Part shown: positions 28,441 to 36,450 of the stretch, in pieces
Layout: every line of letters starts with the position of its first letter
Numbering within the stretch: position 1 is the first letter of the stretch
Assembly: GCA_023823795.1 (NCBI GenBank)
Contig: CP085711.1
Coordinates: 186,001 to 250,000, forward strand
DNA length: 64,000 bases
Origin: Bacillus sp. F19
GTDB taxonomy: Bacteria > Bacillota > Bacilli > Bacillales > Bacillaceae
Direction of reading: 5' to 3'
The notes under the pieces: generated by a model
The model's input: only the letters and a program-made list of their open reading frames with translations
Told to the model about the DNA's origin: nothing
Database searches by the model: none
Program-made: the position numbers and the translations under genes

Positions 28441-29739
28441 TTGAAAAATCGAAATAGCAACACGAAGAAATGGTTTACCCTTGCTGTACTAATACTCGGT
28501 GGAGGAACGGTTTTTAAGCTGCCTTGGTTAAAAGATGCTTTCTATATCCCAATGATGGATTATTTTCATTTAACACACACACAAATCGGTTTTACACTGA
28601 CTGTTTACGCTTTTATCCAAACCTTTGGCTACATCATATCTATGTATGTAGCTGACAGGTTTTCCAAGAAGAAATTAATGCCGGTATCTTTAATCGGGAT
28701 TGGATTAACGGGATTTTACTTGACAACATTCCCAAGTTATTACGAAATCTTAGTCATTTGGGGACTTTTTGCTTTATTCGCAGAAATTGCTTTTTGGCCA
28801 GTATTAATCAAATCTGTAAGATTACTGGGAGATTCGGATGAACAGGGAAGAATGTTTGGAATCCTAGAAGCAGGAAGAGGAATCGTAGATACGGTAATCG
28901 CATTTACTGCTCTTGGAATCTTTAAATGGCTGGGAGAAGGAGCTGCAGGGTTAAGAGGTGCAATCATCTTCTTTTCTATAACAATGATTGTTATTGCGAT
29001 TATATTATATTTTCTTCTTGAAGATGATGAAATTAAAACGGTTGATGAGGAAGGCAATAAAATCAACAAAAATAAGGTCGCATTGGAAGGTGCTTTAAAA
29101 GCAATAAAAATGCCAGAAATATGGGTAGTTGCATTTACTATTTTTTCAGTATACTCCGTCTACATCGGCTTAACGTACTTTATTCCATTCTTAAAAGAAA
29201 TCTATGGAATTCCTGTTGCTTTAGTTGGAGTATATGGGATTATTAACCAATATGGTTTGAAAATGTTAGGCGGACCGATAGGCGGATTCCTGGCAGATAA
29301 AAAGTTTAAATCTTCATCTAAATATTTGAGAGTGGCGTTTGCAGCATCGATTATAGGGATGATTATATTTATTCTCCTGCCGCATCAAACACTTAATGTA
29401 TATGTGGGCGTAACCTTTACTCTTGCTTACGGTGCGATCATCTTTTCTCAAAGGGCTGTCTTCTTCGCTCCTATTGAAGAAGTAGGAATCCCGCGAGAAA
29501 TCAGTGGAGCAGCAGTTTCAATAGCCTGTCTAGTAGGATATGCTCCTTCTATGTTTGCATTTACTCTATATGGAAGTATGTTAGATCGATCACCAGGAAT
29601 GGAAGGTTACAGACATGTATTTTTGACAATGATTGCGTTCGCGGTTATCGGTTTCATTATTAGCAGTTATTTAGTTAAAATCGTAAACAAGAAAAAACAA
29701 AGTCAAGAAAATTTAGAAGCCAATGATATCAATACTTAA
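28441..29739 (+). CDS. MFS transporter
   Basis: The 432-residue protein has about twelve hydrophobic helices and the loop motif VADRFSKKKLMP between helices 2 and 3, as in major facilitator proteins. A second loop (GGFLADKKFKSS) marks the second half. The central loop ends EDDEIKTVDEEGNKINKN. It starts at TTG with AAGGAGG upstream. The sugar isomerase-like gene follows after 18 bases, so the pair probably imports and converts one substrate. The substrate is unknown; the neighbour suggests a sugar or polyol. Confidence 0.88.
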   Translation: MKNRNSNTKKWFTLAVLILGGGTVFKLPWLKDAFYIPMMDYFHLTHTQIGFTLTVYAFIQTFGYIISMYVADRFSKKKLMPVSLIGIGLTGFYLTTFPSYYEILVIWGLFALFAEIAFWPVLIKSVRLLGDSDEQGRMFGILEAGRGIVDTVIAFTALGIFKWLGEGAAGLRGAIIFFSITMIVIAIILYFLLEDDEIKTVDEEGNKINKNKVALEGALKAIKMPEIWVVAFTIFSVYSVYIGLTYFIPFLKEIYGIPVALVGVYGIINQYGLKMLGGPIGGFLADKKFKSSSKYLRVAFAASIIGMIIFILLPHQTLNVYVGVTFTLAYGAIIFSQRAVFFAPIEEVGIPREISGAAVSIACLVGYAPSMFAFTLYGSMLDRSPGMEGYRHVFLTMIAFAVIGFIISSYLVKIVNKKKQSQENLEANDINT

Positions 29740-29757
29740 TTAAAGGTGGGTAAAAAA

Positions 29758-30708
29758 ATGAAAATTGGATTAGAAACAGAAAGCTTTCACTTGCAGTTTA
29801 TTTCAGGCCGAATGGATATTTTCGGTTTTATCAGAAAAACAGCTGAATTAGGATTAGATGGGGTCATGATCAATATTGTTCCATGGCCTGGATTGCCAGG
29901 ATGGGGCACGTTAGAATCTTTTGAACCGGAGTATTTAGAGAGAGTAAGAAAAGAAATTCAAAAGTATGGATTTTTCGCTGAAATCGACACAAATGGAACA
30001 GATCCAGAACATCTAAAAAAAGTAATTTATGCAGCCCATAGAATAGGAGCAGATGTGATTCGCACATATGCATGTATGGGGGAGTATGATCCTGAAAAAC
30101 TGAAAAGAGCACCTGAAGATATCAAACAAATTGTACCTTTATTAGAGAAATACAGAATAAAGCTCGCTGTAGAAAATCATGAGGAAGAGTTAACAGATGA
30201 AGTTATTCAAGTGATTGAGGAAGTCAACAGCCCTTGGGTAGGTGCTCATTGTGATGTAGGAAACGGAATGATGGCATGGGAGGATCCGGTTGAAGCGGTA
30301 AGAAAATTAGCGCCTTATGCATTTACAACCCATTTTAAAGATCATATTATCGTTCATGATGGTGAGGAATACAGGGTATGCGGCGTACCTGTAGGGACAG
30401 GCAATATCAATACGGAAGAAAGTTTTAAAATACTGGTTGAGAAATCTACTTTAACTAGAATCAACGTTGAAATGTGCTTCCCATACGCTATCAATTTTAA
30501 GAGAGAGCTTGGTGCGGGCGGAGTCTTTACGGTTGGTGAAGGAGCTTTCAAAGTTGAACAACCTCCTTATGATTTAAATGTCATTAAACCATTGGATTAC
30601 TACTATCCTCCAAAAGAACTGTTAGAACAAATGATTGAAGATCAAGAAAAAGGTACAGAACAATCGGTTAAGTATACACTGGCTTTACGCGATAAATATT
30701 GCCGATAA
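29758..30708 (+). CDS. Sugar phosphate isomerase/epimerase-like TIM-barrel protein
   Basis: The 316-residue protein belongs to the AP-endonuclease-2-type barrel. Likely metal-binding residues are in KLAVENHEE, GAHCDVGN and TTHFKDH. Enzymes of this fold isomerise or epimerise sugars, act as dehydratases, or decarboxylate keto-sugar acids. I chose ATG 29758 with AAAGGTGGG before it; the GTG at 29746 is inside that site. It ends the ridA-MFS unit; its terminator has been split by an IS3 element. Confidence 0.85.
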   Translation: MKIGLETESFHLQFISGRMDIFGFIRKTAELGLDGVMINIVPWPGLPGWGTLESFEPEYLERVRKEIQKYGFFAEIDTNGTDPEHLKKVIYAAHRIGADVIRTYACMGEYDPEKLKRAPEDIKQIVPLLEKYRIKLAVENHEEELTDEVIQVIEEVNSPWVGAHCDVGNGMMAWEDPVEAVRKLAPYAFTTHFKDHIIVHDGEEYRVCGVPVGTGNINTEESFKILVEKSTLTRINVEMCFPYAINFKRELGAGGVFTVGEGAFKVEQPPYDLNVIKPLDYYYPPKELLEQMIEDQEKGTEQSVKYTLALRDKYCR

Positions 30709-30940
30709 TAAAACTAGGATGTTTTTGCAAACTTTGTTACTTTTAATACCCTAAAAATATTAGTTATACACCAAACTTACGAGCTTATGTGCCAAAATAA
30801 ATAATATATGCTAAATTTTGATTTTATGCGTCAAATCCTATAATGTTCACAAATTTATGCGTATTTGTAATTAGAGGTGAAAAAACAATAATCTTCTATA
30901 ATAAGCATAAAATTCTGTATCTTAACTTTCTTATCAATTA

Positions 30941-30971
30941 GGACAAAACAAAAGGCTGCCTGCAAATGATG
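30941..30971 (+). terminator. Left arm of a terminator split by an IS element
   Basis: AACAAAAGGCTGCC here is complementary (one G-T pair) to GGTAGCCTTTTGTTT at 32448-32462 on the far side of the IS3-family element. Without the insertion this would form a hairpin with a 15-bp stem ending in a T-rich arm, the expected terminator of the ridA operon. Confidence 0.65.
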
Positions 30972-30997
30972 TGACCCCCAAAAGTTAAAGTTTTATA

Positions 30998-31768
30998 TTA
31001 TGCTGCTAATTGGCTGGTGTGGATACGGTATTGAACCGGACTCATGCCTGCCAATTTCTGCTTTATACGTTTGTTATTATAATAAATAATATATTCTTCA
31101 ATCTTCTTTTTTAAATCTTCAAATGAACATCGTACCTCACCGTGATACATCTCTTGTTTCAACAGGCCAAAAAAGTTCTCCATAGGTGAATTATCAATAC
31201 AGTTTCCTTTTCTCGACATACTCTGAAATACCTTGTTTTCTCTCAGTGTCTTTACCCATTTTATATGTTGATAGTGCCAACCCTGATCAGAATGTATAGT
31301 TGTCCTGTATTTTGAGTCTTTTACGATTTCAAGGGCTTCCTCGAGAGGTTTTAACGCAAGTTCTAAGCTTGGGCGCATACTAATCCCATACGAAAGAATT
31401 TCACCATTAAACATATTCATGATTGGATTTAGATACAATTTCACACTATATAAACACTTAAATTCTGTGATATCTGTTGTTAATTTTTGATGGCTTACAT
31501 TTGTGTGAAAACGACGATTAATACGATTCTTCGCAATTGCTCCAACCGTTCCTTTATATGAACTATATTTGCGTGATTTTCGCCTGAACTTTTCACCTTT
31601 GAGTCCAAGTTTCTTCATTATACGTTGAACCTTTTTATGATTTACCTTTAAACCTCGGTTTCCTAATTCCAAATGGACACGACGATAACCATAATTGCCG
31701 TGGTTTTCTTCAAAAATTAATTGAATGCATGCTTCTAGTTCTTCATCAGGATTCTTCTTCTTCATCAT
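30998..31768 (-). CDS. IS3-family transposase orfB (DDE integrase)
   Basis: The 256-residue integrase part shows an HTH_21-like start (HGNYGYRRVHLELGNRGLKVNHKKVQRIMKKLGL spans it) followed by the rve domain with DITEF (first Asp), IHSDQGWHYQ (second Asp) and NSPMENFFGLLKQE (Glu). The frame is open further upstream to about 31862 in the minus-one register relative to orfA, as expected for a product made by programmed frameshifting. The stand-alone start at 31768 may not be used. Confidence 0.88.
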   Translation of the reverse strand: MMKKKNPDEELEACIQLIFEENHGNYGYRRVHLELGNRGLKVNHKKVQRIMKKLGLKGEKFRRKSRKYSSYKGTVGAIAKNRINRRFHTNVSHQKLTTDITEFKCLYSVKLYLNPIMNMFNGEILSYGISMRPSLELALKPLEEALEIVKDSKYRTTIHSDQGWHYQHIKWVKTLRENKVFQSMSRKGNCIDNSPMENFFGLLKQEMYHGEVRCSFEDLKKKIEEYIIYYNNKRIKQKLAGMSPVQYRIHTSQLAA

Positions 31769-31824
31769 TTTTATGTGATAGTGAAAAGTAGATTCTGGAA
31801 TACCAACTATTTGTAAAACATCTT

Positions 31825-32388
31825 TTAATTGGAATTTTTCTTTGAGTTCGAATGATAGCGCTGCTTGTGCTTTTCGAGATAGCCTTCCGGATCCATCTGA
31901 AAAGCCCGCAACTTTTTTAAGTAATCTACCTCTAAACGAAGAAGTTCATTTTCTCTTTCCAACTTTTGTTCATAAGTCATTTTCGTTTCTTCTGTTGGTT
32001 TGTTCTGTCTTTTCTTAGTCTTATCAGACATAGGTGGCCGTCCTTTTGGTCTTTCCAGAAATTCAGCACCACCCTCCAGAAAAGCTTTTTTCCAAGAAGC
32101 GATCATAGGAGGATTTGTTAACCCGAATTGAAGAGCTGTTTCCGTTTCTGAAGAACCTGTTCATTTCATAAAGCTTAATACATCAAGTTTGAATTGAACA
32201 GAATAAGTTTCTCTATGCTGCTTTTTTGTCAATCCCTTTGCTCCAAACTTCTCGTATATATCTATCCATCTCTGAACTTGTGAATATGACTTTATACCAT
32301 GTTTCTTAGCTAAAAGCTTGTGTCCAAGTTTTCCTTCTTGATACTCTCTTACAACCATAAGTTTGAATTCATCACTATACTTAGCCAT
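31825..32388 (-). pseudogene. IS3-family orfA with an in-frame stop
   Basis: The gene starts MAKYSDEFKLMVVREYQEG with an HTH_Tnp/helix-turn-helix region, and continues after a TGA at about 32161 as TGSSETETALQFGLTNPP and then WKKAFLEGGAEFLERPKGRP with a leucine-zipper-like end. The TGA likely replaced CGA. Without orfA the OrfAB transposase cannot be made. Confidence 0.8.
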
Positions 32389-32657
32389 AAAATAAAAACA
32401 CCCCAAAGTCAGATTTTACTCTAACTTTTGGGGTGCAGTACCAAAGGTAGCCTTTTGTTTAAAAAGTAGTGCCAGCTTGATGACATGTTTGACGGGAATC
32501 CGTAAAAATCATCCCCCTTTGGGGAACATCAGCGCTTCGGCTTCAAAAGGGACAACCCAAGATTAAAAAGAAGAGGAGGAAAGGAAACAACCTAAAAAAC
32601 ACTCAAGAAAGAAGGAAAAGCAAAATCCAAAATCAAAATAACAAAGGGGAATGAAGA

Positions 32658-32795
32658 ATGACTTTAGAATCTATTTTTGAAGTGGTACGAATCAGACAGG
32701 AAATCAGGGAAGCAAAAGAAGTTTTTGCCGCTTACAAAATAACTTCCCCAATGGATACAGAGAAGCTTGCGGCAAATGAGGACAGAGATGTATGA
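32658..32795 (+). pseudogene. radC: N-terminal relic of a RadC/JAB-domain protein
   Basis: AGGGGAATGA precedes an ATG reading MTLESIFEVVRIRQEIREAK, then ITSPMDTEKLAANEDRDV and a stop. MSLES.YEVVRI.Q.VRE and the ...P.D...LA....EDREV pattern are the start of RadC-like proteins carried on Bacillus plasmids and elements. The JAB catalytic domain is absent, and about 10 residues before EDRDV are deleted. I see nothing else in 32463-32657. Confidence 0.6.
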
Positions 32796-32810
32796 TTGTG
32801 TCGAAAAATT

Positions 32811-32841
32811 TTATTACAATATAAGTAATATATTGTAATAA
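32811..32841. promoter_or_regulatory. Perfect 12-bp inverted repeat before the wall-binding gene
   Basis: TTATTACAATAT (32811-32822) and ATATTGTAATAA (32830-32841) are perfect inverted copies with a seven-base spacer. They end six bases before a sigma-A type -35 box, a place suited to an activator or repressor. Confidence 0.5.
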
Positions 32842-32846
32842 ATCTA

Positions 32847-32875
32847 TTACATTTTATCCGGTAAAAAAGTATAAT
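32847..32875 (+). promoter_or_regulatory. Sigma-A promoter of the wall-binding gene
   Basis: TTACAT, 17 bases, then TATAAT, about 40 bases before the ATG at 32913. Confidence 0.6.
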
Positions 32876-32912
32876 ATAGAAGTTTGCTAGATTACATACA
32901 GGGGGATCTTTT

Positions 32913-33881
32913 ATGAAAAAAACAATTGTATTATCAGCTCTATTTGCTTTGAGCCTTCCTTTTGCTCAGGTAAGCGCAGCTGAAACAGCGCCTACTTACC
33001 GTTATGCAGGAGAGGACCGCTTTAAAACATCAGTTGCTCTTGCTGATGAATGGGATGAGTCAGATGTTGCTGTACTTGCTACTGGAAGAAACTACCCGGA
33101 TGCCTTGAGTGCTACTCCGCTTGCAGCAAAGCACGAAGCTCCATTGCTTTTAACAGATACGAATGCTGTTCCAGGCAGCGTAATCACAAAATTAAAAGAA
33201 CTTGGTGTGACAAAGGTTTACCTGATCGGCGGAACTGGCGTCATCTCAACTGCTGTTGAGACTCAGCTGAAAAATGCAGGAGTAAAAACCATTACACGTA
33301 TTGCCGGGACTGACAGATACGATACGTCTGTCAAAGTGGCGAAGGAGGTAGGAATGGAATCAGGAGGTCTTGTGGTAGCTTCAGGTGAAAATTACCCGGA
33401 TGCCCTATCCATTGCTCCGCTTGCCGGGATTATTCAATCCCCGATTCTGTTAACTCGAAGCACAGATCTTCCGGGTGCCGTTAAGAATTATGTCAAAGCA
33501 GCAGATGCAGATTTCGCCATTGTTGCAGGAGGATCAGCAGTCGTATCAGAGAAGGCTACAGAAACGTTACCGGAAACAATCAGATTGGGCGGAAGCAACC
33601 GTTATGCGACGAATAGCCAGATTGTAGATTTTGCTGTTGATGCAGGTATCTATGATATGGATTATCCTTTCATTGCGACAGGCACTAACTTCCCGGATGC
33701 TCTTTCTGCCTCTGCAGTTGCAGCAGGCTGGTTCAATGGTGTGATTCTGACAGATCCAAACGAGCCTAAAGCGACAACAAAACAGACTGTACAGAAATAT
33801 GCAGACCTTGCTGAAGAATATGAAATCGTCGGTGGCGTACAAGCATTGCCTGACAGCACGATTGCAAAACTATTCCAATAA
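32913..33881 (+). CDS. Secreted protein of three cell-wall-binding (CWB2) repeats
   Basis: After a signal peptide ending AQVSA the 322-residue protein is made of three CWB2 (PF04122-type) repeats, each with R.AG.DR..TS and GRNYPDALSA or its equivalent GENYPDALSI and GTNFPDALSA. Such repeats hold surface proteins to wall polymers in clostridia and bacilli. No catalytic domain is attached, so it may be a coat or adhesin. It has its own promoter and terminator. GC content is higher than in nearby genes, and a radC relic and a resolvase flank it, which fits acquisition with mobile DNA. Confidence 0.9.
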   Translation: MKKTIVLSALFALSLPFAQVSAAETAPTYRYAGEDRFKTSVALADEWDESDVAVLATGRNYPDALSATPLAAKHEAPLLLTDTNAVPGSVITKLKELGVTKVYLIGGTGVISTAVETQLKNAGVKTITRIAGTDRYDTSVKVAKEVGMESGGLVVASGENYPDALSIAPLAGIIQSPILLTRSTDLPGAVKNYVKAADADFAIVAGGSAVVSEKATETLPETIRLGGSNRYATNSQIVDFAVDAGIYDMDYPFIATGTNFPDALSASAVAAGWFNGVILTDPNEPKATTKQTVQKYADLAEEYEIVGGVQALPDSTIAKLFQ

Positions 33882-33889
33882 TCTCGCTT

Positions 33890-33919
33890 AAAAAGCCCTG
33901 ATTCTTATCAGGGCTTTTT
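33890..33919 (+). terminator. Terminator after the CWB2 gene
   Basis: AAAAAGCCCTGA pairs perfectly with TCAGGGCTTTTT across a six-base loop. Confidence 0.92.
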
Positions 33920-34049
33920 ATCTTTTGTTTCGATAAAAATACCTTTCCAGATAAAATGACTAATCGAATAAATTCATATTTTCTAGTAATAATTACATAA
34001 CCTCACCTTATCCTATTACAATTGTGTTGTATAAAAAACGGTCATTTTT

Positions 34050-34137
34050 GTTACAAACTTATATACTTGTAACCTACAGCTTAAAAATCTAATAAAACGT
34101 GTAACAAAAATGTGTAACAATATAAAATGTAACTTTT
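34050..34137. repeat. Resolution-site-like TGTAAC repeats before the resolvase
   Basis: GTTACAA (34050) and TTGTAAC (34067-34073) form an inverted pair. Two close direct copies of GTGTAACA occur near 34099-34120 and a further TGTAAC near 34129. Serine resolvases bind several short inverted sites just upstream of their own gene; this cluster has that form. Confidence 0.5.
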
Positions 34138-34164
34138 TGATGTTTTGAGTATTTTTGATACAAT
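34137..34164 (+). promoter_or_regulatory. Promoter of the resolvase gene
   Basis: TTGATG, 16 bases, then TACAAT, about 26 bases before the GTG start and overlapping the end of the repeat cluster, which suggests autoregulation. Confidence 0.45.
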
Positions 34165-34189
34165 ATAAATAAAAAGGAGACACTAACTG

Positions 34190-34747
34190 GTGAAATTTGG
34201 ATATATGCGTGTTTCTACAATGGATCAAAATCTTGACAGGCAAAAGAATCAATTGGAAGAGTTTGGATGCAAGAGAATCTTCTTCGAAAAAATCACTGGC
34301 ACTAAACGGGACAGACCAGAACTGAATCGGATGCTGGAATTTTTGAGATCAGGTGATGAAGTGGTCGTTACAGATTTAACCCGTTTATCGAGATCAACAA
34401 AAGATCTGATTGAAATTACCGAAAAGATTTCAAACAGAGGAGCTCATCTAAAAAGCTTAAAGGAATCATGGCTGGATACAACGACTGCACATGGAAAAAT
34501 GTTGTTCACTATTTTCGCTGGTATTGCCCAGTTCGAAAGGGACTTGACGTCAGAGCGGACAAAAGAGGGAATACTTGCAGCCAGAAAAAGAGGAAAACAT
34601 CCTGGAAGACCCAAAGCAGATAACGAGAAAATACAATATGCGTTATATCTCATTTCTCAAGGCCACACCCACACTGATGCTGCAGAAAAAGCTGGCATTT
34701 CCCGAATGACATTGTACAGAAAATTACAGGAAAAACAGTTAAAATAA
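34190..34747 (+). CDS. Serine recombinase, resolvase/invertase family
   Basis: The 185-residue protein has the catalytic Ser in YMRVSTMDQN, Arg in DLTRLSRSTKDL, and the E-helix segment FAGIAQFERDLTSERTKEG. A C-terminal helix-turn-helix (TDAAEKAGISRMTLYRKL) binds DNA. It would resolve plasmid or transposon multimers at the repeats directly upstream. AAAAGGAGA precedes the GTG start. It appears intact. Its company (radC relic, CWB2 protein, Rpn nuclease) suggests a plasmid or transposon origin for this part. Confidence 0.93.
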   Translation: MKFGYMRVSTMDQNLDRQKNQLEEFGCKRIFFEKITGTKRDRPELNRMLEFLRSGDEVVVTDLTRLSRSTKDLIEITEKISNRGAHLKSLKESWLDTTTAHGKMLFTIFAGIAQFERDLTSERTKEGILAARKRGKHPGRPKADNEKIQYALYLISQGHTHTDAAEKAGISRMTLYRKLQEKQLK

Positions 34748-34842
34748 TTTTATATTATAATAGTAGAAACACGTCACAAATCGAATTGATAAATGTTATT
34801 TCAATATGCAATTTGATGTATAATAAGCTTAAGGAGCACGAT

Positions 34843-35667
34843 ATGAAGAGACTTAGACCTTTAAATGATTTTATCTTTAAGAAGTTATTTGGTGACAATC
34901 AAGATAAAGAGCTATTAATAGGATTTCTTAACGCCATATTAGATGATGAGGTAAAAGATCTTTACATTGTGGAAGAGAAATTAACAAAAGAAAAGATTGA
35001 TGACAAACAAGGAATTTTGGACATAAAGGCCATCTGTTACTCAGGAGAAAAAATCAATATAGAAGTTCAATTAGCCAATGAATACAATATGAAAGAAAGA
35101 ACCTTATTTTATTGGTCAAAGTTGTATACAGAGAATTTTAAGGCATCTGAAAAGTATTCGGATCTAAATAAAACAATTACCATTAACATTCTTGGGTTTA
35201 AATTGCTGGATGAGGTTGAATCTTTTCATTCAAGTTACCACATATATGAGGATCATACTAAAAAACTTCTTTCTGATTTACTTGAAATTCATTTCATTGA
35301 GATGCCAAAATTTAATGAAGAAGAAGTTGACTTGCATAATCCACTCCATAGATGGTTATTATTTCTAAGAGGAGATACGGTTAAGCAGCCAAATTTAGAG
35401 GAGGTGTTTATCTTGGATCAGTTAGTAGCAAAAGCAGAAGATAAACTACGCCGTTTAAGTGCTGATGAGGAAACCATCAGGATGTATCAGCTAAGGGAAA
35501 AATTTATTGCGGACCAAAAAACACAAATTGATGGAGCAAAGAATGAAAAGGCGATTGAGATTGCTAAGAGCTTACTGAAAGTTCCTAGTATGTCGCTATT
35601 AGATGTTGCAAATCATACAGGCCTTCCTTTTGATATTGTGAAGGAAATTGCTAAAGATATAAGATAA
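34843..35667 (+). CDS. Rpn-family PD-(D/E)XK nuclease (transposase-like)
   Basis: The 274-residue protein has the Rpn start (LRPLNDFIFKKLFGD) and nuclease residues in GILDIKAICYSGEKINIEVQ, where Asp, Glu and Gln fit the D...ExQ pattern. The last 20 residues (ANHTGLPFDIVKEIAKDIR) form a small helical motif common to this group. Rpn proteins promote recA-independent recombination in E. coli; the role in bacilli is unclear. I chose ATG 34843 with AAGGAG nine bases upstream. A strong terminator follows. Confidence 0.88.
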   Translation: MKRLRPLNDFIFKKLFGDNQDKELLIGFLNAILDDEVKDLYIVEEKLTKEKIDDKQGILDIKAICYSGEKINIEVQLANEYNMKERTLFYWSKLYTENFKASEKYSDLNKTITINILGFKLLDEVESFHSSYHIYEDHTKKLLSDLLEIHFIEMPKFNEEEVDLHNPLHRWLLFLRGDTVKQPNLEEVFILDQLVAKAEDKLRRLSADEETIRMYQLREKFIADQKTQIDGAKNEKAIEIAKSLLKVPSMSLLDVANHTGLPFDIVKEIAKDIR

Positions 35668-35684
35668 CGATAGCTATTATACTG

Positions 35685-35710
35685 ACCAATCTTAAATGAT
35701 TGGTTTTTTT
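35685..35710 (+). terminator. Terminator after the Rpn gene
   Basis: ACCAATC pairs with GATTGGT over a six-base loop, then seven T residues. Confidence 0.9.
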
Positions 35711-36450
35711 GTGCTAAGAAATATTATATATGTTAAAATTGACATTATTTTTAATGTTAACATATATGTTGTAATATAGTTAACGCTGTATTTTAATAAG
35801 AAACAAAAATCATATTTTTTTTGCAAATCAAGGTAGAATAATGAATATTTATGTTAAATTGGAAATAATAGTTATTCCATTAAAGGGCAGTTTAACGGAG
35901 TAAGTGGATTCTGAAGTTCTTCTACAAAAGGGCCATTTAATGGAATAAGGGTTTACCTACGAAAAATCGAATATTCCCTTACAGAGCTCGGAAAATCTCT
36001 AGAACCCATTTTATCGGAGCTTTATAAAAGGGGTGGTAACTACTCGAAACTATTACTAGTTTTGTATAGGAATACAAGAATAGAAGAGAATTTGATCGCT
36101 ATATATATCCATCAAATTCTTATAAAACTGTTTATCATAAAAAAACTTAAAAATCCCCTCAATCAAATTTCTTTTCTCAAATCCAACTTAAACAATATAA
36201 AATGTTTTGTTTGTTTTGTTTGTTTTACTTTTTTTAAGTGGGATTTACATATGATTTATATTTCATTAACATTTCCCATTTACAATTAGGTACGTACCAA
36301 TAAAGTCTCATTAAATTAGGAGGATAAATTATTGTTATAAACATCAAGTTTTAACTTAAAATTATTTTCTGAACATCGACGAAATGAAACTGATGTATCT
36401 TCCTGCAGTTGAAATGGTTAAGAATTTATGATGAAAAGAGGATTAACATT
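35711..36450. other. Gene-free AT-rich stretch with short repeated elements
   Basis: No convincing gene. Two imperfect direct copies, AAAGGGCAGTTTAACGGAGT near 35883 and AAAGGGCCATTTAATGGAAT near 35927, resemble short intergenic repeats seen elsewhere in the window (39740, 60740). An AGGAGGAT near 36318 is followed by a TTG that stops almost at once. GGTACGTACC near 36290 is a ten-base palindrome. Confidence 0.35.

Larger units (their letters stand above)
30972..32437 (-). mobile_element. IS3-family (IS150-like) insertion sequence
   Basis: The ends are inverted: TGACCCCCAAAAGTTAAAGT on the left and the complement of TGCACCCCAAAAGTTAGAGT on the right. Between them lie an orfA and an orfB on the minus strand. 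The length of about 1466 bases fits the family. I see no clear target duplication, which suggests age or a rearranged flank. orfA has an in-frame stop, so the copy is probably inactive. Confidence 0.88.

Noticed and set aside
36062-36289. Open frame of 75 codons in the AT-rich stretch before the second metallophosphoesterase
   Set aside because: Low-complexity AT-rich coding with Ile, Lys and Phe runs and no ribosome-binding site.
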